NCBI RefSeq assembly: GCF_023184515.1
Contig: NZ_JAAHBP010000003.1
Coordinates: forward strand, 806,001-870,000
Direction: 5' to 3'
Origin: Streptomyces sp. D2-8
Lineage (GTDB): Bacteria > Actinomycetota > Actinomycetes > Streptomycetales > Streptomycetaceae
DNA length: 64,000 nt
This document shows positions 53,021-60,961 of the stretch, one piece after another (the stretch's first letter is position 1; each line of letters begins with the position of its first letter). The translations under genes were made by a program, and so were the position numbers. Under the pieces are notes generated by a model that worked only from the letters and a program-made list of their open reading frames with translations, had not been told where the DNA came from and ran no database searches.

Positions 53021-54937
53021 CTACCGCCTCACGAGTCGCACCGACAGACCGTCAGCCGTGTGGACGGGCACGGCTCGCAGCGTCTTCGAGTCCAGCTCGA
53101 CACGGTCGAACCGGCCGCGCAGCTGCGCGGCGGACAGGACCGGAACGGTGGTCCCCGCGACCGGCGGCCGCTCGGCGTCGAGCCGCAGCGACAGCACGCT
53201 GCCCCGGCCCAGCAGCACCCGCCGGTCCACCGTGAGGGCCGGGCCGTGGTTCCGGCGCAGCAGCAGCTCCAGCGTCGACTCGCCCTCCTGGACGTACGAG
53301 CCGCACACCCGCAGCACCTTGTCCGCGCGCAGGGTGCCGCCCGTGACCCGGACGTCGCCCTCGCCCAGGGCGCCCGGCGACGCGGCGACCAGCGTGCCGG
53401 CCTCCAGGACGGTCCCGCCGTGGTAGCGGTTGTGGCCCGTCAGGGTGAGCGTGCCCGAGCCGCGCTTGGTCAGACCGCCGTCGCCGTCGATGTCGTTGCG
53501 CCAGCTGTCGGCCGCGTGGAAGCCGCCGGCCGCCGCGTCCAGCGTCACGGTGACGTCCCGGTCGAAGGCGCCGTAGCCGTCCGCCGCGGCGAACAGGTTC
53601 AGCCGGCCCCACTGCTCGAAGCCGTCCAGCAGGACATACCCGGAGGGCAGCGCGGTCGTCCGCAGCACCTCGCGCCGCTGGGCCGCGGTCAGGTACGGCA
53701 GCCGCGTCTCCAGCAGCACCTCCGCGCCCTTCGGCACGGTGAGCGGGTCCTTTCGGCCGCGGCGCGGCAGGATGTACGTCAACTTGGGCCCGACCGCGCG
53801 GGCGTTGGCCTCGCGGTCGGCATAGGCGTCCCCGTCGCCCGGGTGGGCGTGGCCGTACAGCGTGTCCGCCGTCGTGCCGGTCCGCTCCGTGAAGTAGGCG
53901 AGGGCCTGGGCGCGGGCCGCGGCCTTGAGTTCCGCGTTCGCCGGGTCGGCCAGGGCCGCGGCCGTCAGGGCGGTGGCCATGATCCGGCCGCCGATGACGT
54001 CGACGGGGGAGTGCATGCCCGCCATGATCCGGGTGTGGCTCAGCTCGAACGTCCGCGTCACCAGCTCCTGGAACCGCTCCGGCACCGCGTACGCGAAGGC
54101 CAGACCGGCCAGGTGGAAGGCGTTGGTGTGGCCGCTGGGGAAGCCGCCGTCCTCCTGCGCGTTCTCGGAGCGCTGGCGCAGCAGCTGCGGGGCGACGACG
54201 ACGTCCGAGTCGTACACCGGGTAGCCCAGCGCGTCCTTCTTCCCGGTGTCGACGACCTCGCTGTCCTCGTTCATCCGCCACGGGCGCGGGTACTGGAAGG
54301 CGAACTTGCCCGGGTTGCCCGAGGCGAACGGCCCGCGCACCGTGTCGACCAGCTTGGCCACCTGGCCGAGGTCCGACTCGTACGAGCCCGCCCCGAGGGC
54401 GGATCCGGCCGGGGCGTCGTCGGGCAGGGTGTCGTGGACCTTCCCGTCAGGTGTGCCGTCCGGGGCGGTGGTGATCGACGTGACCGCCTTGGCGCCCTCC
54501 TTGTAGAGCTCGGCCAGCGGACCGAGAGCGGCGATCATGGCGTAGCTCTGGTGCTGGCGGTCGTAGAGGAAGGCCTCCTTGGCCTGGGCCTCGGTGCGGG
54601 CCTGCGTGAGACGGGCGCAGTAGCGCATGTTGGCGCGCAGCACCTCGCGGTCCAGGACCCGGCCGGTGTTCCAGGCGTCGCCGGTCTTCCAGACCTTCGA
54701 CATGCAGCCCAGGACCCGGACGACGGCGTTGGTCTCCGGGGTCAGGTTCGTGAGGACGTTCGACTTGTAGTCGTCGACGAACGCGGCGAAGCCCGTGGCG
54801 GCCTTCGCGTCCGCGGCGCCGAGCCACGAGACGAGGGTCGGTGCGGCGAGCAGGCCCGCCGAGGCGCCGAGGGAGGTCTGGAGGAAGCCCCGCCTGCTCA
54901 CGGTGGCGGCGGAGCGGTGCCCGGCTGATGACGGCAT
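53021..54937 (-). CDS. Tat-exported PAP2-type phosphatase with beta-strand repeats
   Basis: 638 aa. Tat signal SRRGFLQ (14-20) with a hydrophobic stretch and ADAKAATG cleavage region. PAP2/class A acid phosphatase-vanadium haloperoxidase core ~60-330: QRSENAQEDGGFPSGHTNAF and ELSHTRIMAGMHSPVDVIGG supply the PSGH and SR-like-x5-H-x3-D motifs. The C-terminal ~180 residues contain GGLTKRGSGTLTLTGHNRYHGGT, an autotransporter-associated (PATR-like) beta-strand unit. Probably a secreted phosphatase; haloperoxidase activity unproven. Confidence 0.85.
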   Translation of the reverse strand: MPSSAGHRSAATVSRRGFLQTSLGASAGLLAAPTLVSWLGAADAKAATGFAAFVDDYKSNVLTNLTPETNAVVRVLGCMSKVWKTGDAWNTGRVLDREVLRANMRYCARLTQARTEAQAKEAFLYDRQHQSYAMIAALGPLAELYKEGAKAVTSITTAPDGTPDGKVHDTLPDDAPAGSALGAGSYESDLGQVAKLVDTVRGPFASGNPGKFAFQYPRPWRMNEDSEVVDTGKKDALGYPVYDSDVVVAPQLLRQRSENAQEDGGFPSGHTNAFHLAGLAFAYAVPERFQELVTRTFELSHTRIMAGMHSPVDVIGGRIMATALTAAALADPANAELKAAARAQALAYFTERTGTTADTLYGHAHPGDGDAYADREANARAVGPKLTYILPRRGRKDPLTVPKGAEVLLETRLPYLTAAQRREVLRTTALPSGYVLLDGFEQWGRLNLFAAADGYGAFDRDVTVTLDAAAGGFHAADSWRNDIDGDGGLTKRGSGTLTLTGHNRYHGGTVLEAGTLVAASPGALGEGDVRVTGGTLRADKVLRVCGSYVQEGESTLELLLRRNHGPALTVDRRVLLGRGSVLSLRLDAERPPVAGTTVPVLSAAQLRGRFDRVELDSKTLRAVPVHTADGLSVRLVRR

Positions 54938-55159
54938 GGGTGCGCCTCTCTGGAGTTCTGCGAAGAAGATGTCGTTGGCGTTGCGCGACGGTGCTTCGGC
55001 CGTGCGGCCGGGGAGATGCGGCGTGTGCGACTTCTGGTGCCTCTGACGGCTTCTGTGGCACCTGTTGTGTACGAGCGAAGATCTACGGCCGTGGTGTGAC
55101 CTTTCGAAGAGAGGTCGGCCACCGGCCGGTGTCCGGAAGGTGAACGGCGGCAGCTCGCC

Positions 55160-56059
55160 TCACAAGAGCGAACGGGCCAGGGCCAGCGCGCCCGCGACCG
55201 GCGGCACCCGCAGCGGCTGCGGCCGGGCCCCGGGCAGGGATTCGGCCAGCGCGGAGGCGAACGCCTCGTACAGCGCGGGCTGGGCGAGCACCGTGCCGCC
55301 CGCCACCACCACGTCGTCCACGGGGACCCCGCGGGCGGCGAGCCGTACGACGAGCCCGGCGAGCGCCCGGCCGCCGTCCGCGATCACGGCCCGGGCCGGC
55401 GGCGAGCCCGCCTCGGCGGCGGCGAACACGGCGGGGGAGCGGCGGCCCCACTCGGCGGAGACGTCCGTGGCGGACTCCAGGGCGGCTCCGAGCGCGGGCA
55501 CCTCGGCCACCCCGAACGCGGCGACCAGCCCGGTCGCCAGCGCGTCGGGCTCCTCACCGCGGTCGTGCGCGGCCCAGACGGCCCGCGCGGCCTCACGGAC
55601 GAGGCCGGCCGCGCCGCCCTCGTCGCCGAGTACCGCGCCCCAGCCGCCGACCTGGACCGCGGCACCGTCGGGCAGCCGCCCCACCGCGACCGAACCGGTA
55701 CCGGCGACCAGACCGACACCCTTGTCCAGCCCCGCGGCCGGTACGAGCAGTTCGGCATCGCCCACGACGAGCGCGGGCACCCCGAGCCGCTCCTGAAGGG
55801 CGGCCCGGATGCCCGCGCACTGGCGTGGCGTCTCGCAGGCGTGACCGCCCACGGCGAGCGCGGACGGTCGTGCGTGAGACGGCAGGGCGTCGGCGACCAG
55901 GGCGGCCAGCCAGTCGGCGGCGGCCCCGGGGTCGTGCGGTCGCCATCCCGTACTGCTGCGCACACGGTCGACGGTGTCCTCGTCGCCCGCGACAGCGCGC
56001 AGCTGCGTCTTGGTGCCGCCCACGTCGATACCGACCGCGTAAGGCGTGGAGTCCTGCAC
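55160..56059 (-). CDS. N-acetylglucosamine/BadF-type sugar kinase
   Basis: 299 aa from GTG 56059 (GAGGA a few bases upstream). ASKHA ATPase fold: GIDVGGTKTQLRAV phosphate-1 loop, VGDAELLVP, GLVAGTGSVAVG phosphate-2, VVVAGGTVLAQ adenosine loop. Matches the BadF/GlcNAc-kinase branch. Phosphorylates an amino sugar entering through the divergent importer, by context. Divergent from a ROK regulator; the operator lies between. Confidence 0.87.
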   Translation of the reverse strand: MQDSTPYAVGIDVGGTKTQLRAVAGDEDTVDRVRSSTGWRPHDPGAAADWLAALVADALPSHARPSALAVGGHACETPRQCAGIRAALQERLGVPALVVGDAELLVPAAGLDKGVGLVAGTGSVAVGRLPDGAAVQVGGWGAVLGDEGGAAGLVREAARAVWAAHDRGEEPDALATGLVAAFGVAEVPALGAALESATDVSAEWGRRSPAVFAAAEAGSPPARAVIADGGRALAGLVVRLAARGVPVDDVVVAGGTVLAQPALYEAFASALAESLPGARPQPLRVPPVAGALALARSLL

Positions 56060-56186
56060 GGGTCCTCTTTCGTCGTTGCGCGGCACGGCGACGGCAGGCG
56101 AACCGCCCGTCGTACCACGGCAGTTGAAGAGGTAGGGAAGCCCCGGGACGGGCTTCTGCGGAACACGGCAGGCGAGTACCGTGAAG

Positions 56187-56210
56187 TTCGTTAGGAAGTT
56201 AACTAACGAA
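56187..56210. promoter_or_regulatory. Candidate ROK operator between kinase and regulator
   Basis: Perfect inverted repeat TTCGTTAG-N8-CTAACGAA, 128 nt upstream of the kinase GTG (measured to its start at 56059) and 88 nt before the regulator ATG. The spacer includes GTTAAC. AT-rich, palindromic and divergent-promoter placement make it a strong regulator site; binder inferred to be the adjacent ROK protein. Confidence 0.7.
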
Positions 56211-56297
56211 GTAGGGTGCGTCAAGAGGCACGGAATTCCCGATGCCGCGCGACCCTTGCGGCCGTCCCGCTCGGCCGCAGCACGACCTGGGGAGACC

Positions 56298-57419
56298 ATG
56301 CACCTGAGTGAGAGTGCCCGTGTGGTGTTCGACGTACTGGCCGGGTCGGGCACGGCCACCCGCCCCCAGCTGGCGGCCGGTGCGGGCCTTTCCAAGCCGA
56401 CCGTCTCCACCGCCGTGGCGGAACTCGAGGCCGTCGAGCTCGCCGCCCACTCCGGGCGGGCCTCCGGCGGCACCGGCCGCAGCGCCGCCGTCTACCGGCT
56501 CGGCCCGGCCTCCGGCGCGGTGCTCGCCGTCGACCTGGGCCCCGCCAGGACCCGGGTGCGCGGTTGCGCCCTGGACGGCACACTGCTCGCCGAGGGCACC
56601 GGGTCCCGGCCGGAGGCCGCCGGCACCGTCCGCAAGGTCCTCGACGCGCTGCCCGCCGGGGCCCCGCTGCGGGCCGTCGTCGTCGCCGTCGGCGACGTCA
56701 CCACCCGGGACCGCGAGGGCGCCGGGGAACGCCCCGCGACCGCCAAGGCCGGTCCCGTCTTCGACGCCATGGCCGTCGCGCTGCCCGAGGGCGTCCCCGT
56801 TCACCTGGAGAACAACGTCAACTGCGCCGCCCTCGCCGAACTGCACGAAGGCGCCGCCGTCGGCCGCGAGACCTTCGGCTACCTGCGCATCGGCGTCGGC
56901 ATCGGTCTCGCCGTCGTCATCGGCGGCCGGGTGCTGCGCGGCGCGAACGGCGCCGCCGGTGAGGTGGCCCGGCTGCCCTACCCCTGGGACGAGAGCCGCG
57001 CCCCGCGCCACGAGGGCCTGGAGCAGCGCATGGGGTCGCGCACGCTGCTGCGCCGGGCGGCCGAGGCCTGGCGGGACACCGACGGCCCCCGCCCGCGCAC
57101 CGCCGAGCGGCTCCTCGCCCTCTCCGGGCAGGGGCATGTCACGGCCCGGTCCGTGATCGACGAGCACGCCGCCGATGTGGGCCGGCTCGCCGCCGCCGTC
57201 GCCGCCGTACTGGACCCCGGCCTGATCGTCCTGGGGGGCGGTACCGGAGCGGATCCGCAGCTCCTGCCCGGGGTGCGGGCCGAGCTGGACCGGCTGAGCT
57301 GGCCCACCGAGGTGGTCAGCAGCGTGGTGGGGGACGCCGGCACGGTGGCGGGCGCCAGCAGGCTCGCGGTCGCCCATGGAATTCAAACCGTGACCGGAGC
57401 TGTGCGGGCGAAGCATTGA
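56298..57419 (+). CDS. ROK-family transcriptional regulator
   Basis: 373 aa from ATG 56298 (GGGGAGA five bases upstream; a longer frame is open). HTH ~5-60 (ATRPQLAAGAGLSKPTVSTAV), ROK domain with LAVDLGPARTRVRG, VHLENNVNCAALAELHEG and GIGLAVVIGG. No ROK zinc-cysteine cluster (the region reads ARLPYPWDESRAPRHEG), so a regulator rather than a kinase. First gene of a likely repressor-importer-hydrolase operon; organisation recalls csnR. Confidence 0.9.
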   Translation: MHLSESARVVFDVLAGSGTATRPQLAAGAGLSKPTVSTAVAELEAVELAAHSGRASGGTGRSAAVYRLGPASGAVLAVDLGPARTRVRGCALDGTLLAEGTGSRPEAAGTVRKVLDALPAGAPLRAVVVAVGDVTTRDREGAGERPATAKAGPVFDAMAVALPEGVPVHLENNVNCAALAELHEGAAVGRETFGYLRIGVGIGLAVVIGGRVLRGANGAAGEVARLPYPWDESRAPRHEGLEQRMGSRTLLRRAAEAWRDTDGPRPRTAERLLALSGQGHVTARSVIDEHAADVGRLAAAVAAVLDPGLIVLGGGTGADPQLLPGVRAELDRLSWPTEVVSSVVGDAGTVAGASRLAVAHGIQTVTGAVRAKH

Positions 57420-57450
57420 CGGCTGCGCCATCGGTCTGCCAATGTCCGGA

Positions 57451-57461
57451 CAAGCGCTTTC
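57451..57461. promoter_or_regulatory. LacI-type palindrome upstream of the binding-protein gene
   Basis: CAAGCGCTTTC, with AAGCGCTT at 57452-57459, identical to the site at 41552-41562. It lies 32 nt after the ROK stop and about 235 nt before the binding-protein ATG. Confidence 0.5.
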
Positions 57462-57462
57462 T

Positions 57463-57484
57463 GAGTCGGCCGGGACGCCGACTC
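57463..57484 (+). terminator. Hairpin between ROK and binding-protein genes
   Basis: GAGTCGGC, six-base loop CGGGAC, GCCGACTC. A second, smaller hairpin (CCGTAC/GTACGG) follows at 57501-57517. The pair may terminate the regulator transcript or attenuate read-through into the importer. Confidence 0.5.
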
Positions 57485-57693
57485 CGGGTGAGCCTCCCGC
57501 CCGTACGTGAAGTACGGCAGCCGCACGAGGGCGTGCTTGTGCGGTGCCGGCCGTCATGGCCGGGGACGCCACCCGTCAGGGCGACGCGGCCGGGCGAGGC
57601 CGTGCCCCCGGAAAGCGAAATCTCCTGCAAAATGCACCCGTGCCGCCTCGGCTGGCGCCGTGCTTCTTCCGCTACGACGAAAAGGGATTGAAG

Positions 57694-59007
57694 ATGACCA
57701 GTCTGGGTGTGCGGCGCTCCCGCCGCAGCGGCATACGCCGCGTAGTTCCTCTCGCGGCCGTGGCCACGGCAGCTGCCCTCCTCCTCTCCGCCTGTGGGTC
57801 GGGTGGCGACTCGGGCGGGACCTCCAAGTCGCTGACGTTCTGGATCTCCACGGTTCCGGGGCAGGACGCGGGCTGGAAGAAGATGGTGGCGCAGTACAAG
57901 AAGGAAACCGGCGTCAAGGTCAACCTCGTCAACATCCCCTACGACGGCTACGACGCGAAGCTGCGCAACGCCGCGCAGGCGAACTCCCTGCCCGACGTGG
58001 CGGCAGTGCCGAAGCTGGACCCGATCTGGGCGAACAAGCTGATCGACCTCGGCTCCATCGCCAACAAGAAGAGCAACAAGATCAACAAGAACTTCATCGC
58101 CAAGGACTCGTCCGGGAAGGTGCTGTCCATCCCCTCGGACATCACCGCCTCCGGCCTGTTCATCAACGAGACGCTGTTCAAGAAGGCCGGCGTCTCCGTC
58201 CCGGCCTCGCCCCAGAAGACCTGGACCTGGACCGAATTCGTCAAGGCGGCGGACAAGGTCCGGGAGAAGACCGGCGCCAAGTACTCCCTCACGTTCGACC
58301 AGTCGCCCTCCCGGCTCCGCGCCATGGTGTACGAGCTCGGCGGGAAGTACGTCCACGCCGACTCCTCCGGCAAGTTCTCGGTGGACGCCGCGACCAAGAA
58401 GGCCGTGAAGCGCTTCGTCGAGATGAACGACGACAAGACCATGCCGAAGTCGGTGTGGACCAGCGGTGCCGACCCGTCGGCCATGTTCCAGAGCGGTGAC
58501 GTGGTCGCCTACTGGTCCGGCGTGTGGCAGGTGCCCGCCTTCGCGGAGAGCATCAAGAAGTTCGACTGGGCGAGCGTCCCGACTCCCGCCGAGCCGGTGC
58601 AGGCCAGCGACGTCAACAGCGGCGGCATGACGGTGGGCTTCAACAACAACGGCGACGCGGCCGCCGCCGCGACGAAGTTCCTGTCCTGGCTGTACGAGCC
58701 GGCCCACTACCAGGCGCTGTGCGAGGCGTCCGGATTCCTGCCGGTCGAGAGCGGTCTGACCCCGAAGTACCCCTTCAAGTCCGAGGCGGCGCAGGCGGCG
58801 TTCAAGCTGTACAACGAGTCGATCCCGCTCTACGACCCGATCTCCGGCTACTTCAACACCGCGCAGACGAACTGGGTGCTGAAGGGCAAGAGCCTCACCG
58901 AGGACCCGACCAAGACGGAGCTCGGCAAGGCGATCAACGGCCAGCAGTCGGCCGACAAGGCGCTGGACAACATCGTGGCCGGCTACAACCAGCAGGTCGG
59001 CGGCTGA
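57694..59007 (+). CDS. Amino-sugar/oligosaccharide ABC substrate-binding lipoprotein
   Basis: 437 aa from ATG 57694 (AAAGGG eight bases upstream). Lipobox LLSAC with Cys34, then a family-1 sugar-binding fold (LTFWISTVPGQDAGWKKMVA, NSLPDVAAVPKLDPIWANKL, YWSGVWQVPAF). Receives the sugar for the two downstream permeases. No ATPase gene nearby; a shared MsiK-type ATPase is expected. Confidence 0.93.
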   Translation: MTSLGVRRSRRSGIRRVVPLAAVATAAALLLSACGSGGDSGGTSKSLTFWISTVPGQDAGWKKMVAQYKKETGVKVNLVNIPYDGYDAKLRNAAQANSLPDVAAVPKLDPIWANKLIDLGSIANKKSNKINKNFIAKDSSGKVLSIPSDITASGLFINETLFKKAGVSVPASPQKTWTWTEFVKAADKVREKTGAKYSLTFDQSPSRLRAMVYELGGKYVHADSSGKFSVDAATKKAVKRFVEMNDDKTMPKSVWTSGADPSAMFQSGDVVAYWSGVWQVPAFAESIKKFDWASVPTPAEPVQASDVNSGGMTVGFNNNGDAAAAATKFLSWLYEPAHYQALCEASGFLPVESGLTPKYPFKSEAAQAAFKLYNESIPLYDPISGYFNTAQTNWVLKGKSLTEDPTKTELGKAINGQQSADKALDNIVAGYNQQVGG

Positions 59008-59148
59008 GCGCAGGCCGACAGGCCGGGCGGCGGGGTCGAGACACCGCCGCCCGGCCCAGGGCCTGTCTGACGCATCGAGACCCACGCGATGCCGGGCTCA
59101 TGGCCTGAGCCCTGTAGGAACCCATTCCACCAGCACGGAGTCAGGAAG

Positions 59149-60060
59149 ATGACCAAACGCGCCCCGGACGTGTCCGCGAGCCCGCCCAGGAGCCGCAGTA
59201 AGTACACCCTTGCGCCGCTCGTCCTCATCGCGGCCAATGTCGTGCTCTTCGCGCTGTTCTTCCTCTGGCCGGCGGTGATCGGGCTCGTCTACTCCTTCAC
59301 GAACTACACGGGCGTAGGGGCGTTCCAGTTCGTCGGACTGGACAACTACAGCAACCTGTTCGGTGACTCCACCTTCTTCGACGCGCTGACCCGGACGCTG
59401 CTGTACACCGTGCTCTTCGTTCCACTGAACTTCGTGTTCTCGCTGCTCATCGCCAACGTGCTGGTGAGCAAGCACGCCAAGGGCGTGTCGGTCGCCCGCG
59501 TCTTCTTCTTCATCCCGTGGCTGCTGTCGCCCATCGTCGTGGGTGTCCTGTGGCGGTGGCTGTTCGGTGAGAACTTCGGACTGGTCAACTACCTCATCGA
59601 GAAGGTCGGCGGAAGCGCCGTTCCGTGGCAGTCGAACGCGGACCTGTCACTGATCGTGGTCGTGGTGGCGGCATCCTGGGCCTGGACGGGCTTCTCGATG
59701 CTGCTGTTCATCGCGGCGATCAAGAACGTACCCACGTCGTACTACGAGGCGGCCGCGCTCGACGGCGCCGGTCCGTGGCGCCAGTTCTTCAGCATCACCC
59801 TGCCGAGCATCGCGCCGACGTCCTTCATCGTCATCCTGCTCAACACGATCCACGGGATGAAGGAATACCCGCTGTTCGCCTCCCTCAACAACGGCGGACC
59901 CGGAACGTCGAACAACCTGCTTGTCCAGTACATCTACCAGACCGGCTTCAAGTCGGGCCAGATCGGCTACGCGAGCGCCGCGTCGTTCGTGCTCATGCTC
60001 ATCCTGATGGCCGTCGCGTTCATGCAGCTGATCGTCAACCGGCGGGTGGAGAACCGATGA
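59149..60060 (+). CDS. Sugar ABC transporter permease (first)
   Basis: 303 aa from ATG 59149 with GGAAG just upstream and a purine-rich GGAGTCAGG; a longer frame at 59089 lacks a site. Helices include VLIAANVVLFALFFLWPAVI; EAA loop EAAALDGAGPWRQFFSITLP. Pairs with the next permease, which overlaps by 4 nt. Confidence 0.93.
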   Translation: MTKRAPDVSASPPRSRSKYTLAPLVLIAANVVLFALFFLWPAVIGLVYSFTNYTGVGAFQFVGLDNYSNLFGDSTFFDALTRTLLYTVLFVPLNFVFSLLIANVLVSKHAKGVSVARVFFFIPWLLSPIVVGVLWRWLFGENFGLVNYLIEKVGGSAVPWQSNADLSLIVVVVAASWAWTGFSMLLFIAAIKNVPTSYYEAAALDGAGPWRQFFSITLPSIAPTSFIVILLNTIHGMKEYPLFASLNNGGPGTSNNLLVQYIYQTGFKSGQIGYASAASFVLMLILMAVAFMQLIVNRRVENR

Positions 60061-60959
60061 CAACCACAGACATGCCACGCAAGGTCGACGCCGGGTCCGG
60101 GCGGGCTGTTCCCAAGAAGCGGCTCGGCGGCGCGGCCAGTGGTGGGTTCCGGCGCGCGGTGCCCGCGACGACACTGCTCTGGGTCCTGGCGGCCCTCTAC
60201 GGGCTGCCGGTGCTGTGGTTCGTCCTCAGCTCCTTCAAGCCGGCGGGAGACCTGTTCTCCCTTCCGCTGACGCTGTTTCCGGAAGACCCCACCGTTTCGG
60301 GTTACAAGGCGGCGTGGGAAAGCGCCAACTTCTCCCAGTACTTCATCAACACGACCATCGTGTGTGTGATCGCGACGCTCCTCACGGTGGGAGTCAGCTG
60401 CTGCACGGGGTACGCGCTGGCCAAGTACGACAACAAGTGGCTCAAGGTCTTCTTCGTCGGCATCCTGGCCACCACGATGCTGCCGTCCGAGGTCATGCTC
60501 GCCCCGCAGTTCCTGGTGGTCCGCGACCTAGGCCTCTACAACTCGCTCGCCGGCATCATCCTCCCGGCCGTGCTCACCGCGACCGGGTGCTTCATGTTCC
60601 GCCAGTTCTTCCTGACGGTCCCCGACGAGCTCATCGAGGCCGCCCGCATCGACGGCGCCCGCGAACTGTCGATCTTCCTGCGGATCATGGTGCCGATCTC
60701 CCGGCCCATCATGCTGACGCTCGCCATCCTGTCGTTCCAGTGGCGGTGGAACGACTACATCTGGCCGCTGCTGATGCTCAACGACCCCGAAAAGTTCACC
60801 GTGCAGATCGGCATCCAGAGCCTCGTCGGGGCGCAGAACATCAACTGGTCGGTGGTGCTCGGCGGATCGGTCATCTCCATGATCCCTCTGATCGTCGTCT
60901 TCCTGGTGTTCCAGCGTTACGTCATGAACGCCGACATCAACGCCGGACTGAAGGACTGA
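60057..60959 (+). CDS. Sugar ABC transporter permease (second)
   Basis: 300 aa, start overlapping the previous stop (ATGA). Six helices, e.g. TTLLWVLAALYGLPVLWFVL and NTTIVCVIATLLTVGVSC; EAA loop EAARIDGARELSIFLRIMVP. Normal MalG-type length. Adjacent hydrolase gene follows after 2 nt. Confidence 0.93.
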   Translation: MTTTDMPRKVDAGSGRAVPKKRLGGAASGGFRRAVPATTLLWVLAALYGLPVLWFVLSSFKPAGDLFSLPLTLFPEDPTVSGYKAAWESANFSQYFINTTIVCVIATLLTVGVSCCTGYALAKYDNKWLKVFFVGILATTMLPSEVMLAPQFLVVRDLGLYNSLAGIILPAVLTATGCFMFRQFFLTVPDELIEAARIDGARELSIFLRIMVPISRPIMLTLAILSFQWRWNDYIWPLLMLNDPEKFTVQIGIQSLVGAQNINWSVVLGGSVISMIPLIVVFLVFQRYVMNADINAGLKD

Positions 60960-60961
60960 CC

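Noticed and set aside
53014..53024. Third AAGCGCT-like site near the GT39 gene
   Set aside because: Only seven of eight core bases match, and it overlaps the stop codon of the PAP2 phosphatase gene, so it is less likely to be an operator.
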